Origin: Candidatus Thorarchaeota archaeon
GTDB taxonomy: Archaea; Asgardarchaeota; Thorarchaeia; Thorarchaeales; Thorarchaeaceae
Length of the DNA stretch: 58,817 nt
Assembly: GCA_011365025.1 (NCBI GenBank)
Contig: RDOF01000002.1
Location: 178,792 to 237,608, forward strand
Direction: 5' to 3'
A program made the translations under genes and the position numbers. Shown piece by piece: positions 9,226-17,516 of this stretch (positions are counted from its first letter, which is position 1; every line of letters begins with the position of its first letter). Under the pieces are notes generated by a model. That model did no database searches, was not told the origin of the DNA, and saw only the letters and a list, made by a program, of their open reading frames with translations.

Positions 9226-9522
9226 TCTTCCTAACCACCTATTCTCTAGTACAACTCACATCCAGAAATCACTTCGCAGACAAGTTTCTAAGAATGAGCT
9301 CCAAGAGCCATCAAGTCACCTCAATACCGGAAGTGATTTTGGTCTTGGTTAGCAACTCATTGTTGTGAGCCTCAAATCATTGACTAGGTTACTCTCTTAT
9401 AATCCTAATCACCAAAGCATTCCAAAGGACTCCACATAGGACTGGAAACAGACCGAAAGATGTCTACCTGTATCACAACTTCCTCTTGAATTGACAAATG
9501 TTTCGCTTTTGGAGATTGCAGT

Positions 9523-10686
9523 TCAAATAGCGATCTTGGCCTTATCTTTGTCCAGCTCTTTGACTCGCTTCTCTATAGCTTCCTGTCCCTTTTTGATCCG
9601 TTTTTCGATTTCTCCTATCCGTTTCTCTCTACTCGAAATCTCCTTCTTCCTCCGATCGTCGGCAATGCGATGTTCCTTCTCTGCATCATTCCATTCCTGC
9701 TTGGCGAGCTTTGCTTCAGACTCCAATCCTTCATATCGAAGTTTCTTGACTTGAGCTGCATTTCGATGGTTTAGGACTTCTGCATCCAAGCGACCTCTAA
9801 TCTCTTCCAAGTCTGAATTGACCTGTTTCAGTTCAGTGTACAGATGCCTTAGATCTGTTAGTGTTCCGCTGATACTTACATCATCTAGGTAGTCCGGATC
9901 GTGAATCTTCATCTCAAGAACATCAACTTCGGGGACCAATTTAGGACTCGGAGGGGTTGCGGTCGGTGCCTTTTCCACTTCCAGACTCCTCTCTTGCAGC
10001 ACTGGCTCCTGAGTGGATTGGGGTGCTATGGTCACCGGCCTTCTTGGAGGTTGAGCATTGGCTTCTTCTATGCGGCGAGGCGGTATGCCTGGCTTTGGCA
10101 TTGTCTCGGGAATCTGTGGTCTAGCTGGTTCTGCGGCGGGACGATCAACAACTGTCGACCTAGAACCTAAGATACCTTGCTCAATATCATCTGGAGTTGG
10201 AGCACGAGGCGCTGCCGGAATTGGCACAGAATCTGAAGTGCCCTGAATGTCTGGGGGCGCCATCCTTTCCGCTTCTCTTGACATTTCAGCTGCACTATCC
10301 ATAAGCTCCCGAACCTCGCTTGCCCGGAGCATCCGCGTTTCAACGATGCCCTCCGGCCCCTCCTCAATCCCTACTTCCTCTGCCCTTGCAAAGGCTTCTC
10401 GTGCCTTTTCGAGTTCAGATTTTACTTTTGGTGGGCTAGTCCGGATTCTGTCCTTGGCAACCTCGCTTGGCCTGACCCACTTATCACCTGTTGTTGGACT
10501 CGGAGGTTCTTGGCTTCGAGCAGGCTTGGGTGCTGGGGTTTCTCTGTTGGTTGAAGCCCGCGCTGGTTCGGATGAAATCTTCTTCTTGGGAGCTGGTTCC
10601 TCAATGGGTTCCAATAGCGATGCACCACATCTCACGCAGAACTTGCGAGTAGGATCATTGGCTTTGCCGCATTTGCATGTCTTCAA
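9523..10686 (-). CDS. Zinc-ribbon, proline-rich linker, coiled-coil protein
   Basis: 387 residues in three parts. Residues 3-24 are a zinc ribbon (CKCGKANDPTRKFCVRCGASL, Cys at 4, 6, 18 and 21). Residues 25-260 are a low-complexity, proline/glutamate-rich linker with many PxxP segments. Residues about 270-387 are a long charged coiled coil. Asgard genomes encode many zinc-ribbon plus disordered or coiled-coil proteins of unknown function. A scaffold or adaptor role fits the layout but is inference. No membrane helix is present. It sits alone between the RdoA-like kinase and the amidohydrolase, all on the minus strand. Confidence 0.7.
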   Translation of the reverse strand: MKTCKCGKANDPTRKFCVRCGASLLEPIEEPAPKKKISSEPARASTNRETPAPKPARSQEPPSPTTGDKWVRPSEVAKDRIRTSPPKVKSELEKAREAFARAEEVGIEEGPEGIVETRMLRASEVRELMDSAAEMSREAERMAPPDIQGTSDSVPIPAAPRAPTPDDIEQGILGSRSTVVDRPAAEPARPQIPETMPKPGIPPRRIEEANAQPPRRPVTIAPQSTQEPVLQERSLEVEKAPTATPPSPKLVPEVDVLEMKIHDPDYLDDVSISGTLTDLRHLYTELKQVNSDLEEIRGRLDAEVLNHRNAAQVKKLRYEGLESEAKLAKQEWNDAEKEHRIADDRRKKEISSREKRIGEIEKRIKKGQEAIEKRVKELDKDKAKIAI

Positions 10687-10861
10687 TATGAAATCAATCC
10701 CAATTCCTTGACAAACACCTTACATATTGCATAAATCCTGTATAGGTTTTCTGGGGCTTGATTTTGCCTTTCAAGATGCCACCAAAGCAGGGATTTGAGG
10801 CGACTTCATCAGGACGAACCGAGACACTGGGAATACGTATTTCTTCTTCTCCTATCCCGAA

Positions 10862-12295
10862 CTAAAGTCCCGCCTGTTCTCTGGCGATATCCAGGGGCGG
10901 TCCAATTTCGGGTGGAACAGGAGATACGTAGGTTCTTCCAGCCTTTCTCTGTTCGAATTCTTCTCGAATCTTCTTCAGGAGGTCTGGTCTGGTAAGAAGG
11001 TCCAATGCTGACCCGGCAATCGTTTTGCCAGCAAAAAGCAACGACTTGTGACCAATGGTCATCCCACTAAGCGCAACCACCTGCCATGAGTGAGCACCGG
11101 TACCAAGGACATAGGTGCATGTATTAAACTCAAGGGTGGGTGCGACCCAACTGACATCCCCCACATCCGTTGAGCCTGGCCATACTATTCCTTCATCCCA
11201 CGGATCCAGGATTTCGGTATCAATATAGGTGTCCATGAGTTTCTCCCAGCCAGGTCTCTTGGTTAAGCGAAGTTCCTCTCTCTTGTCCTCCTTGGTCACC
11301 GTTTCAGTGATTTGCTCAGCAAATTTCATTTCATCTGCCGCATACTCAGGAGCGCCTATTTCCCTCATGTTTTCTGTAATGACATCACTCAGAGCTTTGT
11401 TTGGCAGGACATTGTAGAGGCCTTCTATGAATTGCGCCTCAAGATTCGTACGCGACATCATCGCAGCTCCTTCAGCGATTTTCAATACCCACTTGTAGAT
11501 GCTTTCGACTTGTTCTCTCTGAGGGGCCCGGACATAGTACCAGCTTCTCGCATACGCGGGGACCACGTTAGGCTGTTGTCCGCCTTTTTCAATAACGTAG
11601 TGAATTCTTGCTTCCTGGACGATGTGTTCACGCATATAGTTCACTCCAATGTTCATCAGTTCAACGCCATCGAGAGCGCTCTTTCCTTGAAAGGGTGTAT
11701 ATGCTGCATGCGAACTCACTCCATGAAAATGGAACTTGGCCGAGTTGATGGCGAGGCTGCTTCCAATTCCTGCTACATTATGGGATCCTGCGTGATGGCT
11801 AATCACCGCGTCAACGTCATCAAACAAGCCCGCTCGCACCATGAAGACCTTTCCACTATACGTTTCCTCGGCTGGAGTTCCGTAGAACCTGATTGTTCCC
11901 TTAGCGCCATGATTCTCCATTGCAATCTTTGTGGCGATGGCTCCCGCCATTCCAGACACACCGTGAATATTATGTCCGCACCCATGGCCCGGTGCTCCTT
12001 CTACGAGAGGCTCTTTGTAAGGAACTGCCTTCTGTGATAATCCCGGTAACGCATCATACTCGCCCATTATCCCTATGGTCGGTTTGCCTTGACCGTATGT
12101 GGCAACAAAAGCAGTTGGCATCCCCGCAACGCCTCTTTGAACTGAGAAGCCGTATTTCTCAAGGGTGCTGGCTATGAGCTCAGCAGACTCGGTTTCAACA
12201 AGCCCCAATTCTGCATATTTCCAAATGGCATCACTAGCCTGGATCATCTCTTTCTCAGCTTTTGAGAACCATTTCCATGCATCATTTTTCAACAA
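10862..12295 (-). CDS. M20D amidohydrolase, AbgB-like
   Basis: 477 residues, full length for the AbgB (aminobenzoyl-glutamate utilisation subunit B) branch of M20D metallopeptidases. Visible motifs: IGIMGEYDALPG, GHGCGHNIHG (metal ligands), GTPAEETYSGK with the catalytic glutamates, AVISHHAGS, the dimerisation-domain GVSSHAAYTPFQGKSALDG, and a late GSTDVGDVSW. The enzyme cleaves an amide bond, in AbgAB releasing p-aminobenzoate from folate breakdown products; the true substrate here is open, and no AbgA neighbour is seen. The start is the first of two TTG codons at 12295, with GGAGATG 8 bases ahead. Confidence 0.88.
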   Translation of the reverse strand: MLKNDAWKWFSKAEKEMIQASDAIWKYAELGLVETESAELIASTLEKYGFSVQRGVAGMPTAFVATYGQGKPTIGIMGEYDALPGLSQKAVPYKEPLVEGAPGHGCGHNIHGVSGMAGAIATKIAMENHGAKGTIRFYGTPAEETYSGKVFMVRAGLFDDVDAVISHHAGSHNVAGIGSSLAINSAKFHFHGVSSHAAYTPFQGKSALDGVELMNIGVNYMREHIVQEARIHYVIEKGGQQPNVVPAYARSWYYVRAPQREQVESIYKWVLKIAEGAAMMSRTNLEAQFIEGLYNVLPNKALSDVITENMREIGAPEYAADEMKFAEQITETVTKEDKREELRLTKRPGWEKLMDTYIDTEILDPWDEGIVWPGSTDVGDVSWVAPTLEFNTCTYVLGTGAHSWQVVALSGMTIGHKSLLFAGKTIAGSALDLLTRPDLLKKIREEFEQRKAGRTYVSPVPPEIGPPLDIAREQAGL

Positions 12296-12492
12296 ATGTC
12301 ATCTCCTCTGGGTTTCTGCAGAAACTGTATTTTTCATTCGTTCTCTGACTGAAATAAAGCGTCACTAGGTCTTAAATCTGGCTTCTTGAGAGCAACTATC
12401 TCGGTAGCAAAGCTCTCTCCTTAATGGGACACATACCCTTGCTTCTATAACCCAGTCTGGCTTACAGATGCCCGCAGGGCCGACCGCTTGGA

Positions 12493-12500
12493 TTTATAGG
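12493..12500 (+). promoter_or_regulatory. TATA box for the NYN-LOTUS gene
   Basis: TTTATAGG, placing the transcript start near 12520, just ahead of the GGTGG ribosome-binding site (12524-12528) and the TTG start at 12536. The spacing matches a standard archaeal promoter. Confidence 0.5.
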
Positions 12501-12535
12501 TACTTCTGCCAACTTAGAAATTCGGTGGCCACGAC

Positions 12536-13873
12536 TTGGCTCGAAAAGTAGAAAGGACACGACTCGCGGTTTTTTGGGATTTCGAGAATGTGCACGAGGA
12601 CTTTGCCGCTCACAGGCTCATGACCGACAAGATTCGCCAGTCTGGGGTGTTGACCAAGGCTTACGCCTTTGCTGACTGGGGGAATCGTCGGAAAATGGCG
12701 GAGAATCTACACACTCTAGGCTATGACATCATCCATATTCCTGACCAACGCGATAACGCTGCAGACTACAAAATGGCTGCCTACATCTTAGACCATATGG
12801 TGCATTATCCGGAAACTACCTGTTACGTTCTGATTACGGGCGATGGCGACTTCAAACTAATCGCTGGTGCTATACGAGAGCGCGGATTCGGTCTATGGAT
12901 AATCAGCAATCCCATAATCACCTCCTCCGAACTTACGGATCTCGCTACGAAGTATAGCAGTATCCACTCCTTCAGAATACAATCACTTGATTGCTCTGGA
13001 ATAGGCGACTGCGCCGAGTCCATCAGATCTATTTCCGATATGCGTCAACTAATGGGTGTCAATCTTCAAGAGGCAATTCGAGCGGTGAAGGAGGCGGGGA
13101 ACAAGCCCGGTGTTGGGAATGTGAAGCAAGTAATGCTCTTGCTCAACCCCGATTTCGATGAACAGGCTCTAGGTTTTCGAGGCTGGGCTGATTTCCTTGA
13201 CTGGGCCGAGTCTAAGGGATATGTTAAACGAGAAGGTCCACTTCCTGGCACTATTCTTCACCTCCCAGATGCGATGACAGAAGAAGCCACAAGAATGACT
13301 GGAGAAGCAAGGGAGGCATTCGATTTTCTTGTCCGTGTTGTTGAAGAGGCAGTTGATGAAGGTAGGCCCTTGACATTGCCTTTGTTGAACAAGGAGCTTG
13401 AAGAGAGAGGTCTTGACATCAGCAAGGTTGGCTTTGGAAAACTTGCTGACTTCATCTTTTCAGCTGAAACTCGCAGCTTGGTTCGCGTGATGGCACCCGA
13501 AGAAGAAGAAGGTGACGTAGTTATACTGCCATATTGCAGAATTGAACGGGTTCGTGATTGGTTTGAAGAAAACGTAACGACTCTCTTTGGTGAATCCGTC
13601 AAGGTTCCAAAGGACCTGTTTTTGGAGAAGATAATGGAGATGCTACTGGATAATCATGCAACCCTCAAGCAGTTAGAACATTGGCTAAAAGACTCAGGAA
13701 TAAGAGAGTCATATCAATCAATTTTAGATGCTAGCAACCTCCCCTTCTTGCCACCTTTCCAGATGAGTCTGGCTCATGTACTACTGGGCAAAGGAAAAAG
13801 TTGCGATGAAACGGTGGAGGTAGTTAATTCAGAGCTCAATCCCTTGGGCATTCGCCTTAGCTGCCCTTCCTAA
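12536..13873 (+). CDS. NYN-domain (PIN-like) nuclease with OST-HTH/LOTUS-like domains
   Basis: 445 residues. Residues 8-150 are a NYN domain: VFWDFENVHED (first catalytic Asp and the DxEN motif), NAADYKMAAYIL, and VLITGDGDFKLI with the late acidic pair, the active-site pattern of PIN-like RNases. Residues about 165-240 (EAIRAVKEAG to GWADFLDWAESKGYV) and 260-325 (FDFLVRVVEEA to FGKLADFI) look like two OST-HTH/LOTUS winged helices, and residues 330-445 add another helical part. NYN plus LOTUS is the layout of eukaryotic MARF1/Limkain-b1 and of some bacterial relatives. The likely job is RNA cleavage or turnover. The TTG start is supported by GGTGG upstream. The ferredoxin gene follows after about 20 bases. 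Confidence 0.8.
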   Translation: MARKVERTRLAVFWDFENVHEDFAAHRLMTDKIRQSGVLTKAYAFADWGNRRKMAENLHTLGYDIIHIPDQRDNAADYKMAAYILDHMVHYPETTCYVLITGDGDFKLIAGAIRERGFGLWIISNPIITSSELTDLATKYSSIHSFRIQSLDCSGIGDCAESIRSISDMRQLMGVNLQEAIRAVKEAGNKPGVGNVKQVMLLLNPDFDEQALGFRGWADFLDWAESKGYVKREGPLPGTILHLPDAMTEEATRMTGEAREAFDFLVRVVEEAVDEGRPLTLPLLNKELEERGLDISKVGFGKLADFIFSAETRSLVRVMAPEEEEGDVVILPYCRIERVRDWFEENVTTLFGESVKVPKDLFLEKIMEMLLDNHATLKQLEHWLKDSGIRESYQSILDASNLPFLPPFQMSLAHVLLGKGKSCDETVEVVNSELNPLGIRLSCPS

Positions 13874-13894
13874 TTTCATGGAGAAGTGAAAAGA

Positions 13895-14980
13895 ATGACA
13901 GAAGATGTCTATGAGCGGCTTGCCAAGCTTCTCGATAGAATTCCGAATGGATTTACTCCTATAGAGGATGGCACTCACCTGCGAGTGCTTGAATGGATTT
14001 TTACGCCTGAGGAGGCTGAACTTGCAACAAAGATGCGCCTATGGGGGGAGACCGTAGAAGAAATGGCCGAGCGTCTTCAATTGCAAGAGGAACAGCTCCT
14101 ACCTCTTCTTGAAACCATGGTGGAAAAGGGGCAGATTCGTGGATGGAACTCTAGTACGGGTCGAAGGTATGCCCTAATGCCATTCGCTGTAGGCATTTAC
14201 GAGGAGCAACTTGGAAGAATGGACGAGGAATTCGCACAGCTCATCGAGGAGTACTTCGAAAAAGGCCGAGCGGCAGGGTCCTTCGATACCGAGCCCCCCA
14301 TCTTTCAAGTCATCCCAGTGAATCGAGCAGTATCAACAGAGCTGGAGATCCACTCATACCAAGTCGCAGAAGGCATGATTAAGAACGCTAAATCATGGGG
14401 TATCCGCGAATGCATTTGCAAGAAACAACAAGGTCTACTTGGCAATGAATGCAAGTATCCCTCCACAGTCTGCATAATGATTGCTCCGAAGAAGGAGCAC
14501 GCCTATGATGAAGATAAGCTTACGAAACCAATCACGCAAGATGAGGCGCTCGAAATTCTTAGGCACGCCGAGGAATCCGGTCTGATTCATTGTTCCATGA
14601 ACATTCAGGCGGGACATAACTACATCTGCAATTGCTGTACCTGTTGCTGCGGAGTTTTAAAAGGACTGACAAAATTGAATCAGCCTCATGCGTTTGTGAA
14701 ATCTGACTATATTGCTCATGTGGATGATGAGCTTTGCATTGCCTGTGAAGCGTGCATTGACCGATGTCAGTTCGATGCCTTGAGTATTCCAGAGGATACA
14801 TGCGTTGTTGATTTGGCTCGATGCATAGGGTGCGGAGTCTGTGCCTTAGCCTGCCCAGAAGGAGCATTAGGCCTTCTTCCTAGAACCAAGAATGAAAAGG
14901 CGGAACGCCCCGAGAAACTCATGGACTGGATGACCCAAAAAGCAATATCACGTGGCGTTGACCCGTCAGACCTTTTGTGA
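13895..14980 (+). CDS. Winged-helix plus 4Fe-4S ferredoxin protein
   Basis: About 361 residues. The N-terminal 90 residues are helical and HTH-like (EEMAERLQLQEEQLLPLLETMVEKGQI). The middle part has a cysteine set (CICKK, CKYPSTVC, then CNCCTCCCG) that could bind a further metal centre. The C-terminal 80 residues are a two-cluster ferredoxin (CIACEACIDRCQFDAL and CIGCGVCALACPEGAL). The family is widespread in anaerobes, usually annotated only as 4Fe-4S protein; it may be a redox sensor or an electron carrier. ATG at 13895 is preferred to GTG at 13886, since GGAG is 11 bases before the ATG but only 2 before the GTG. It probably shares a transcript with the NYN gene. Confidence 0.8.
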   Translation: MTEDVYERLAKLLDRIPNGFTPIEDGTHLRVLEWIFTPEEAELATKMRLWGETVEEMAERLQLQEEQLLPLLETMVEKGQIRGWNSSTGRRYALMPFAVGIYEEQLGRMDEEFAQLIEEYFEKGRAAGSFDTEPPIFQVIPVNRAVSTELEIHSYQVAEGMIKNAKSWGIRECICKKQQGLLGNECKYPSTVCIMIAPKKEHAYDEDKLTKPITQDEALEILRHAEESGLIHCSMNIQAGHNYICNCCTCCCGVLKGLTKLNQPHAFVKSDYIAHVDDELCIACEACIDRCQFDALSIPEDTCVVDLARCIGCGVCALACPEGALGLLPRTKNEKAERPEKLMDWMTQKAISRGVDPSDLL

Positions 14981-15008
14981 AACATATTGCTCGTTCTTTT
15001 TGCACATG

Positions 15009-15015
15009 CTTTAAG
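15009..15015 (+). promoter_or_regulatory. TATA-like box for the methyltransferase gene
   Basis: CTTTAAG, following a T-run at 14996-15000 that could end the preceding transcript. It would start RNA near 15038, just before AGGAG (15043-15047). It suggests the methyltransferase pair can be expressed apart from the ferredoxin gene. Confidence 0.35.
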
Positions 15016-15049
15016 AGGAATTCCACTGAACTAGTAGTAGCCAGGAGCA

Positions 15050-16078
15050 ATGACTGTGGATGGAAAGACCAGGAAGAGTACAGCGGTCTCTTCCAAACGT
15101 GAAACGAGGAGGTACATACCTCATCTTGCGGAGTTCTATTTCAGGCCAGACTCCGATTGGTCTGAATCCGAAGCAAGAAGACTCTATGACGAGGCGGCGC
15201 GCATTATTGATGATTTGAGAGTTGATCTCACTTACTATGAGGATTGCATCACTGGAATGCAAAGGATTCCTAGTGAGACCATTGATTTGGCAATTGCAGA
15301 CCCTCCTTTTGGAATCGATTTTGACGGAAAGAGTAGTGTATACAATCGTGATGAATCACTGGTTGTTGAGAATTATCAAGAGGTTAGTGATTCCTACGAC
15401 GATTTCACCAACCTATGGGTCAAGCAGGTTGAGCGCGTGCTAAAGCCTAATGGCTCAGCGTATGTCTTCTCGGGATGGACAAACCTAGAGAGTGTTCTGC
15501 GTGCAGCTCGTGAAGTGGGCCTGCACACATTGAATCACATCGTGTGGCACTACAACTTTGGCGTCTTCACGAAAAGGCGATTTGTTACCAGTCATTACCA
15601 TGTTTTGCTACTTGTGAAAGATCCTAGGAATTATTTCTTCAACAAGATTGAACATTACCCAAAGGATGTTTGGGTTGTAAAGAGGGAATATCGCTCCGGA
15701 GAGGCCAAGAATGGCACCAAGCTGCCACTTGATGTGGTGGCAAGGTGCATTGATTACTCCTCAAAACCGGGTGACCTTATTCTCGATCCTTTCATGGGAA
15801 ACGGGACAACAGCTGCCGCCTGCAAGGCGAATTATCGTCATTTCATTGGCTTTGAAATTAACCAAGCCTTGAGGGACATAATTGAGCTGGAATTGGAAAG
15901 CATAAGGACTGGAGAGAACTACCAACCGTATGGAGTGCGTTTGCCCTCAGTGGAGCAGCTAGCTACTCTATACCCACGCGCGTATCAAGAATACTTACGA
16001 CTAGAGTCCATTTCTAAGGAAACGCATGATTTCGATAATGGGCTTATGAGTGAGCGGAAGGGTGATGAAGATGAGTAG
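15050..16078 (+). CDS. DNA (cytosine-N4/adenine-N6) methyltransferase
   Basis: 342 residues. Catalytic motif IV is DPPFGIDFD (residues about 84-92) and the AdoMet-binding motif I, LDPFMGNGTTAAAC, comes late (about 244-257). This is the beta-class order of N4/N6 amino-methyltransferases. A VWHYNFGVFTKRRFVTSHYHVLLLVK segment in the middle matches the domain after motif IV. No recognisable restriction enzyme is next to it, so it may be an orphan or be paired with the overlapping downstream gene. ATG at 15050 is only 2 bases behind AGGAG, so GTG at 15056 is a possible true start. The target sequence cannot be predicted. Confidence 0.88.
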   Translation: MTVDGKTRKSTAVSSKRETRRYIPHLAEFYFRPDSDWSESEARRLYDEAARIIDDLRVDLTYYEDCITGMQRIPSETIDLAIADPPFGIDFDGKSSVYNRDESLVVENYQEVSDSYDDFTNLWVKQVERVLKPNGSAYVFSGWTNLESVLRAAREVGLHTLNHIVWHYNFGVFTKRRFVTSHYHVLLLVKDPRNYFFNKIEHYPKDVWVVKREYRSGEAKNGTKLPLDVVARCIDYSSKPGDLILDPFMGNGTTAAACKANYRHFIGFEINQALRDIIELELESIRTGENYQPYGVRLPSVEQLATLYPRAYQEYLRLESISKETHDFDNGLMSERKGDEDE

Positions 16079-17510
16079 TGAGGACCTTTTCAAGCGACAT
16101 TCTCCGAACCATGATCGACTAGCTGACGCCGTAGCACCAAGTGATGTTTTTGATAGGCAGTTTGGCGCTCAGCTTGCTGCTTGGGAGATGAAACAGCATC
16201 AGGAGTTCAAGTCACGTCTCTCTGGTACTTCATATCAAATTCGTGGCTTTGCTCATCTAACTCAAGATGCAAGAATGGTTCTAATCACTCCCAGCCCCTG
16301 GCTACTTGAAGGTGAGTTTGCTCTCTTTCCCCCAAAAGTAGAACCACCGCCCGACGGTGCCTTTGTAGAGGTCTCGGGACGATTTGCTGCAGTGGGACAG
16401 GATGGCACGACAAAGGCCCCCAATCTGCGTGTTGTTGATGTTGATTCCCATTCTATCTTACCTAATGACTACATTGACAACATTGAACCCCCGATGAATC
16501 TAAAGAACCTCTCGGCACTGCTATTTGAAAACGTCGGAATGGCAGAAGCCAGCAAACGCGTCTTTGCACGGCTCTTCATCTCAAGCCCTCCCCTTCAGGA
16601 CAGTGTTGGTGGCTTATCCGCAGGAGTCCAAGCCATCGCGTCGAAATCGCAAGTCAAACGTCTTCTCTCCTTCATGCGTAAGGTTCTGCCTCCAACCTTC
16701 AGGGGTCGATGGAATACCAAACATAGTGTTCGTGGAATGTCTGTTCTAACGCCAAGGATGTGGCGGCTCTCGGTAGGTCCGCTTCAGAAACGCACTGCTG
16801 AAGCACTTTGTATTAGGCGTGTTGACCCAAGAGGATTTAGGGAGGTCTCTTTAGGGGCACTCACGGACACATCAACTTCCCTTCTTCCCGATGTTCCCCT
16901 CGCTCTTGCTCATGAGGATTTTTGGGTGGAAACAAAGGATCCCAGTCACCTTCAATTGCCCGTCCTCAAATCCTCCCTGACATATCAGATGCTTTTTCCT
17001 AAGGTGTCTCAACGCACAATAGAAGCAGGAACAAAGTACATCCTTGCTGGTTTGGAGGACCTAAAGGAGCGTTTTGAACTGAGTGATGCGTCACTAGCAA
17101 GAGGTCACCTTCTCGACGCAGACATTAAAGGACGGCCATTGAGCGCAATCCGTCTTGCCCAATCGAGCGCTCGAGGTTGGTGGAACGACAAGATCACTAC
17201 CAAGGACATAAAGCAATCGTGGAGTCGAATCCTTGAGCCCGCCCTCAAGGAGTTCATCGAACTGACAGAACTCAAGAAGGGACTTGACACTGCCTGGGGA
17301 AAGGACCGTCCCATTTACAAATTCAACACAAAGGTTCTACGTGCACTGAAAAAGCTGGACTCCGGAAAAAAGGGCGACCTCGGTCCTACTCTTGAGGAGA
17401 TTGCTACCGAAGCTGGGGTGGAACGTCACGCGGCCGCAGAAGCCTTGCTTGCCATGAAGGATAGCGGAGTGCTCTACGAGCCACGAAACGGTCACTATCG
17501 ATTGGTGTGA
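16071..17510 (+). CDS. Divergent MCM-like protein lacking ATPase motifs (putative)
   Basis: About 479 residues overlapping the methyltransferase stop by 8 bases; ATG 16071 follows a GGTGATG site. Upstream in-frame GTG 16050 and ATG 16065 are alternatives. Seen: a beta-rich N-terminal region (residues about 35-130) that could be an OB fold; a segment near 325-385 (PKVSQRTIEAGTKYI, GRPLSAIRLAQSSARG, KITTKDIKQSW) whose spacing resembles the helical lid after the AAA+ core of MCM helicases; and a C-terminal winged helix ending DSGVLYEPRNGHYRLV, as in the MCM tail. No Walker A (GxxxxGKS/T), Walker B or arginine-finger pattern is visible. It may be a catalytically dead MCM derivative or a DNA-binding partner of the methyltransferase. 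This is by-eye similarity only. Confidence 0.55.
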   Translation: MSSEDLFKRHSPNHDRLADAVAPSDVFDRQFGAQLAAWEMKQHQEFKSRLSGTSYQIRGFAHLTQDARMVLITPSPWLLEGEFALFPPKVEPPPDGAFVEVSGRFAAVGQDGTTKAPNLRVVDVDSHSILPNDYIDNIEPPMNLKNLSALLFENVGMAEASKRVFARLFISSPPLQDSVGGLSAGVQAIASKSQVKRLLSFMRKVLPPTFRGRWNTKHSVRGMSVLTPRMWRLSVGPLQKRTAEALCIRRVDPRGFREVSLGALTDTSTSLLPDVPLALAHEDFWVETKDPSHLQLPVLKSSLTYQMLFPKVSQRTIEAGTKYILAGLEDLKERFELSDASLARGHLLDADIKGRPLSAIRLAQSSARGWWNDKITTKDIKQSWSRILEPALKEFIELTELKKGLDTAWGKDRPIYKFNTKVLRALKKLDSGKKGDLGPTLEEIATEAGVERHAAAEALLAMKDSGVLYEPRNGHYRLV

Positions 17511-17516
17511 TTAATC

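Noticed and set aside
11312..12037. 241-residue plus-strand open frame
   Set aside because: Antisense to the AbgB-like amidohydrolase; composition and lack of a ribosome-binding site mark it as a shadow.
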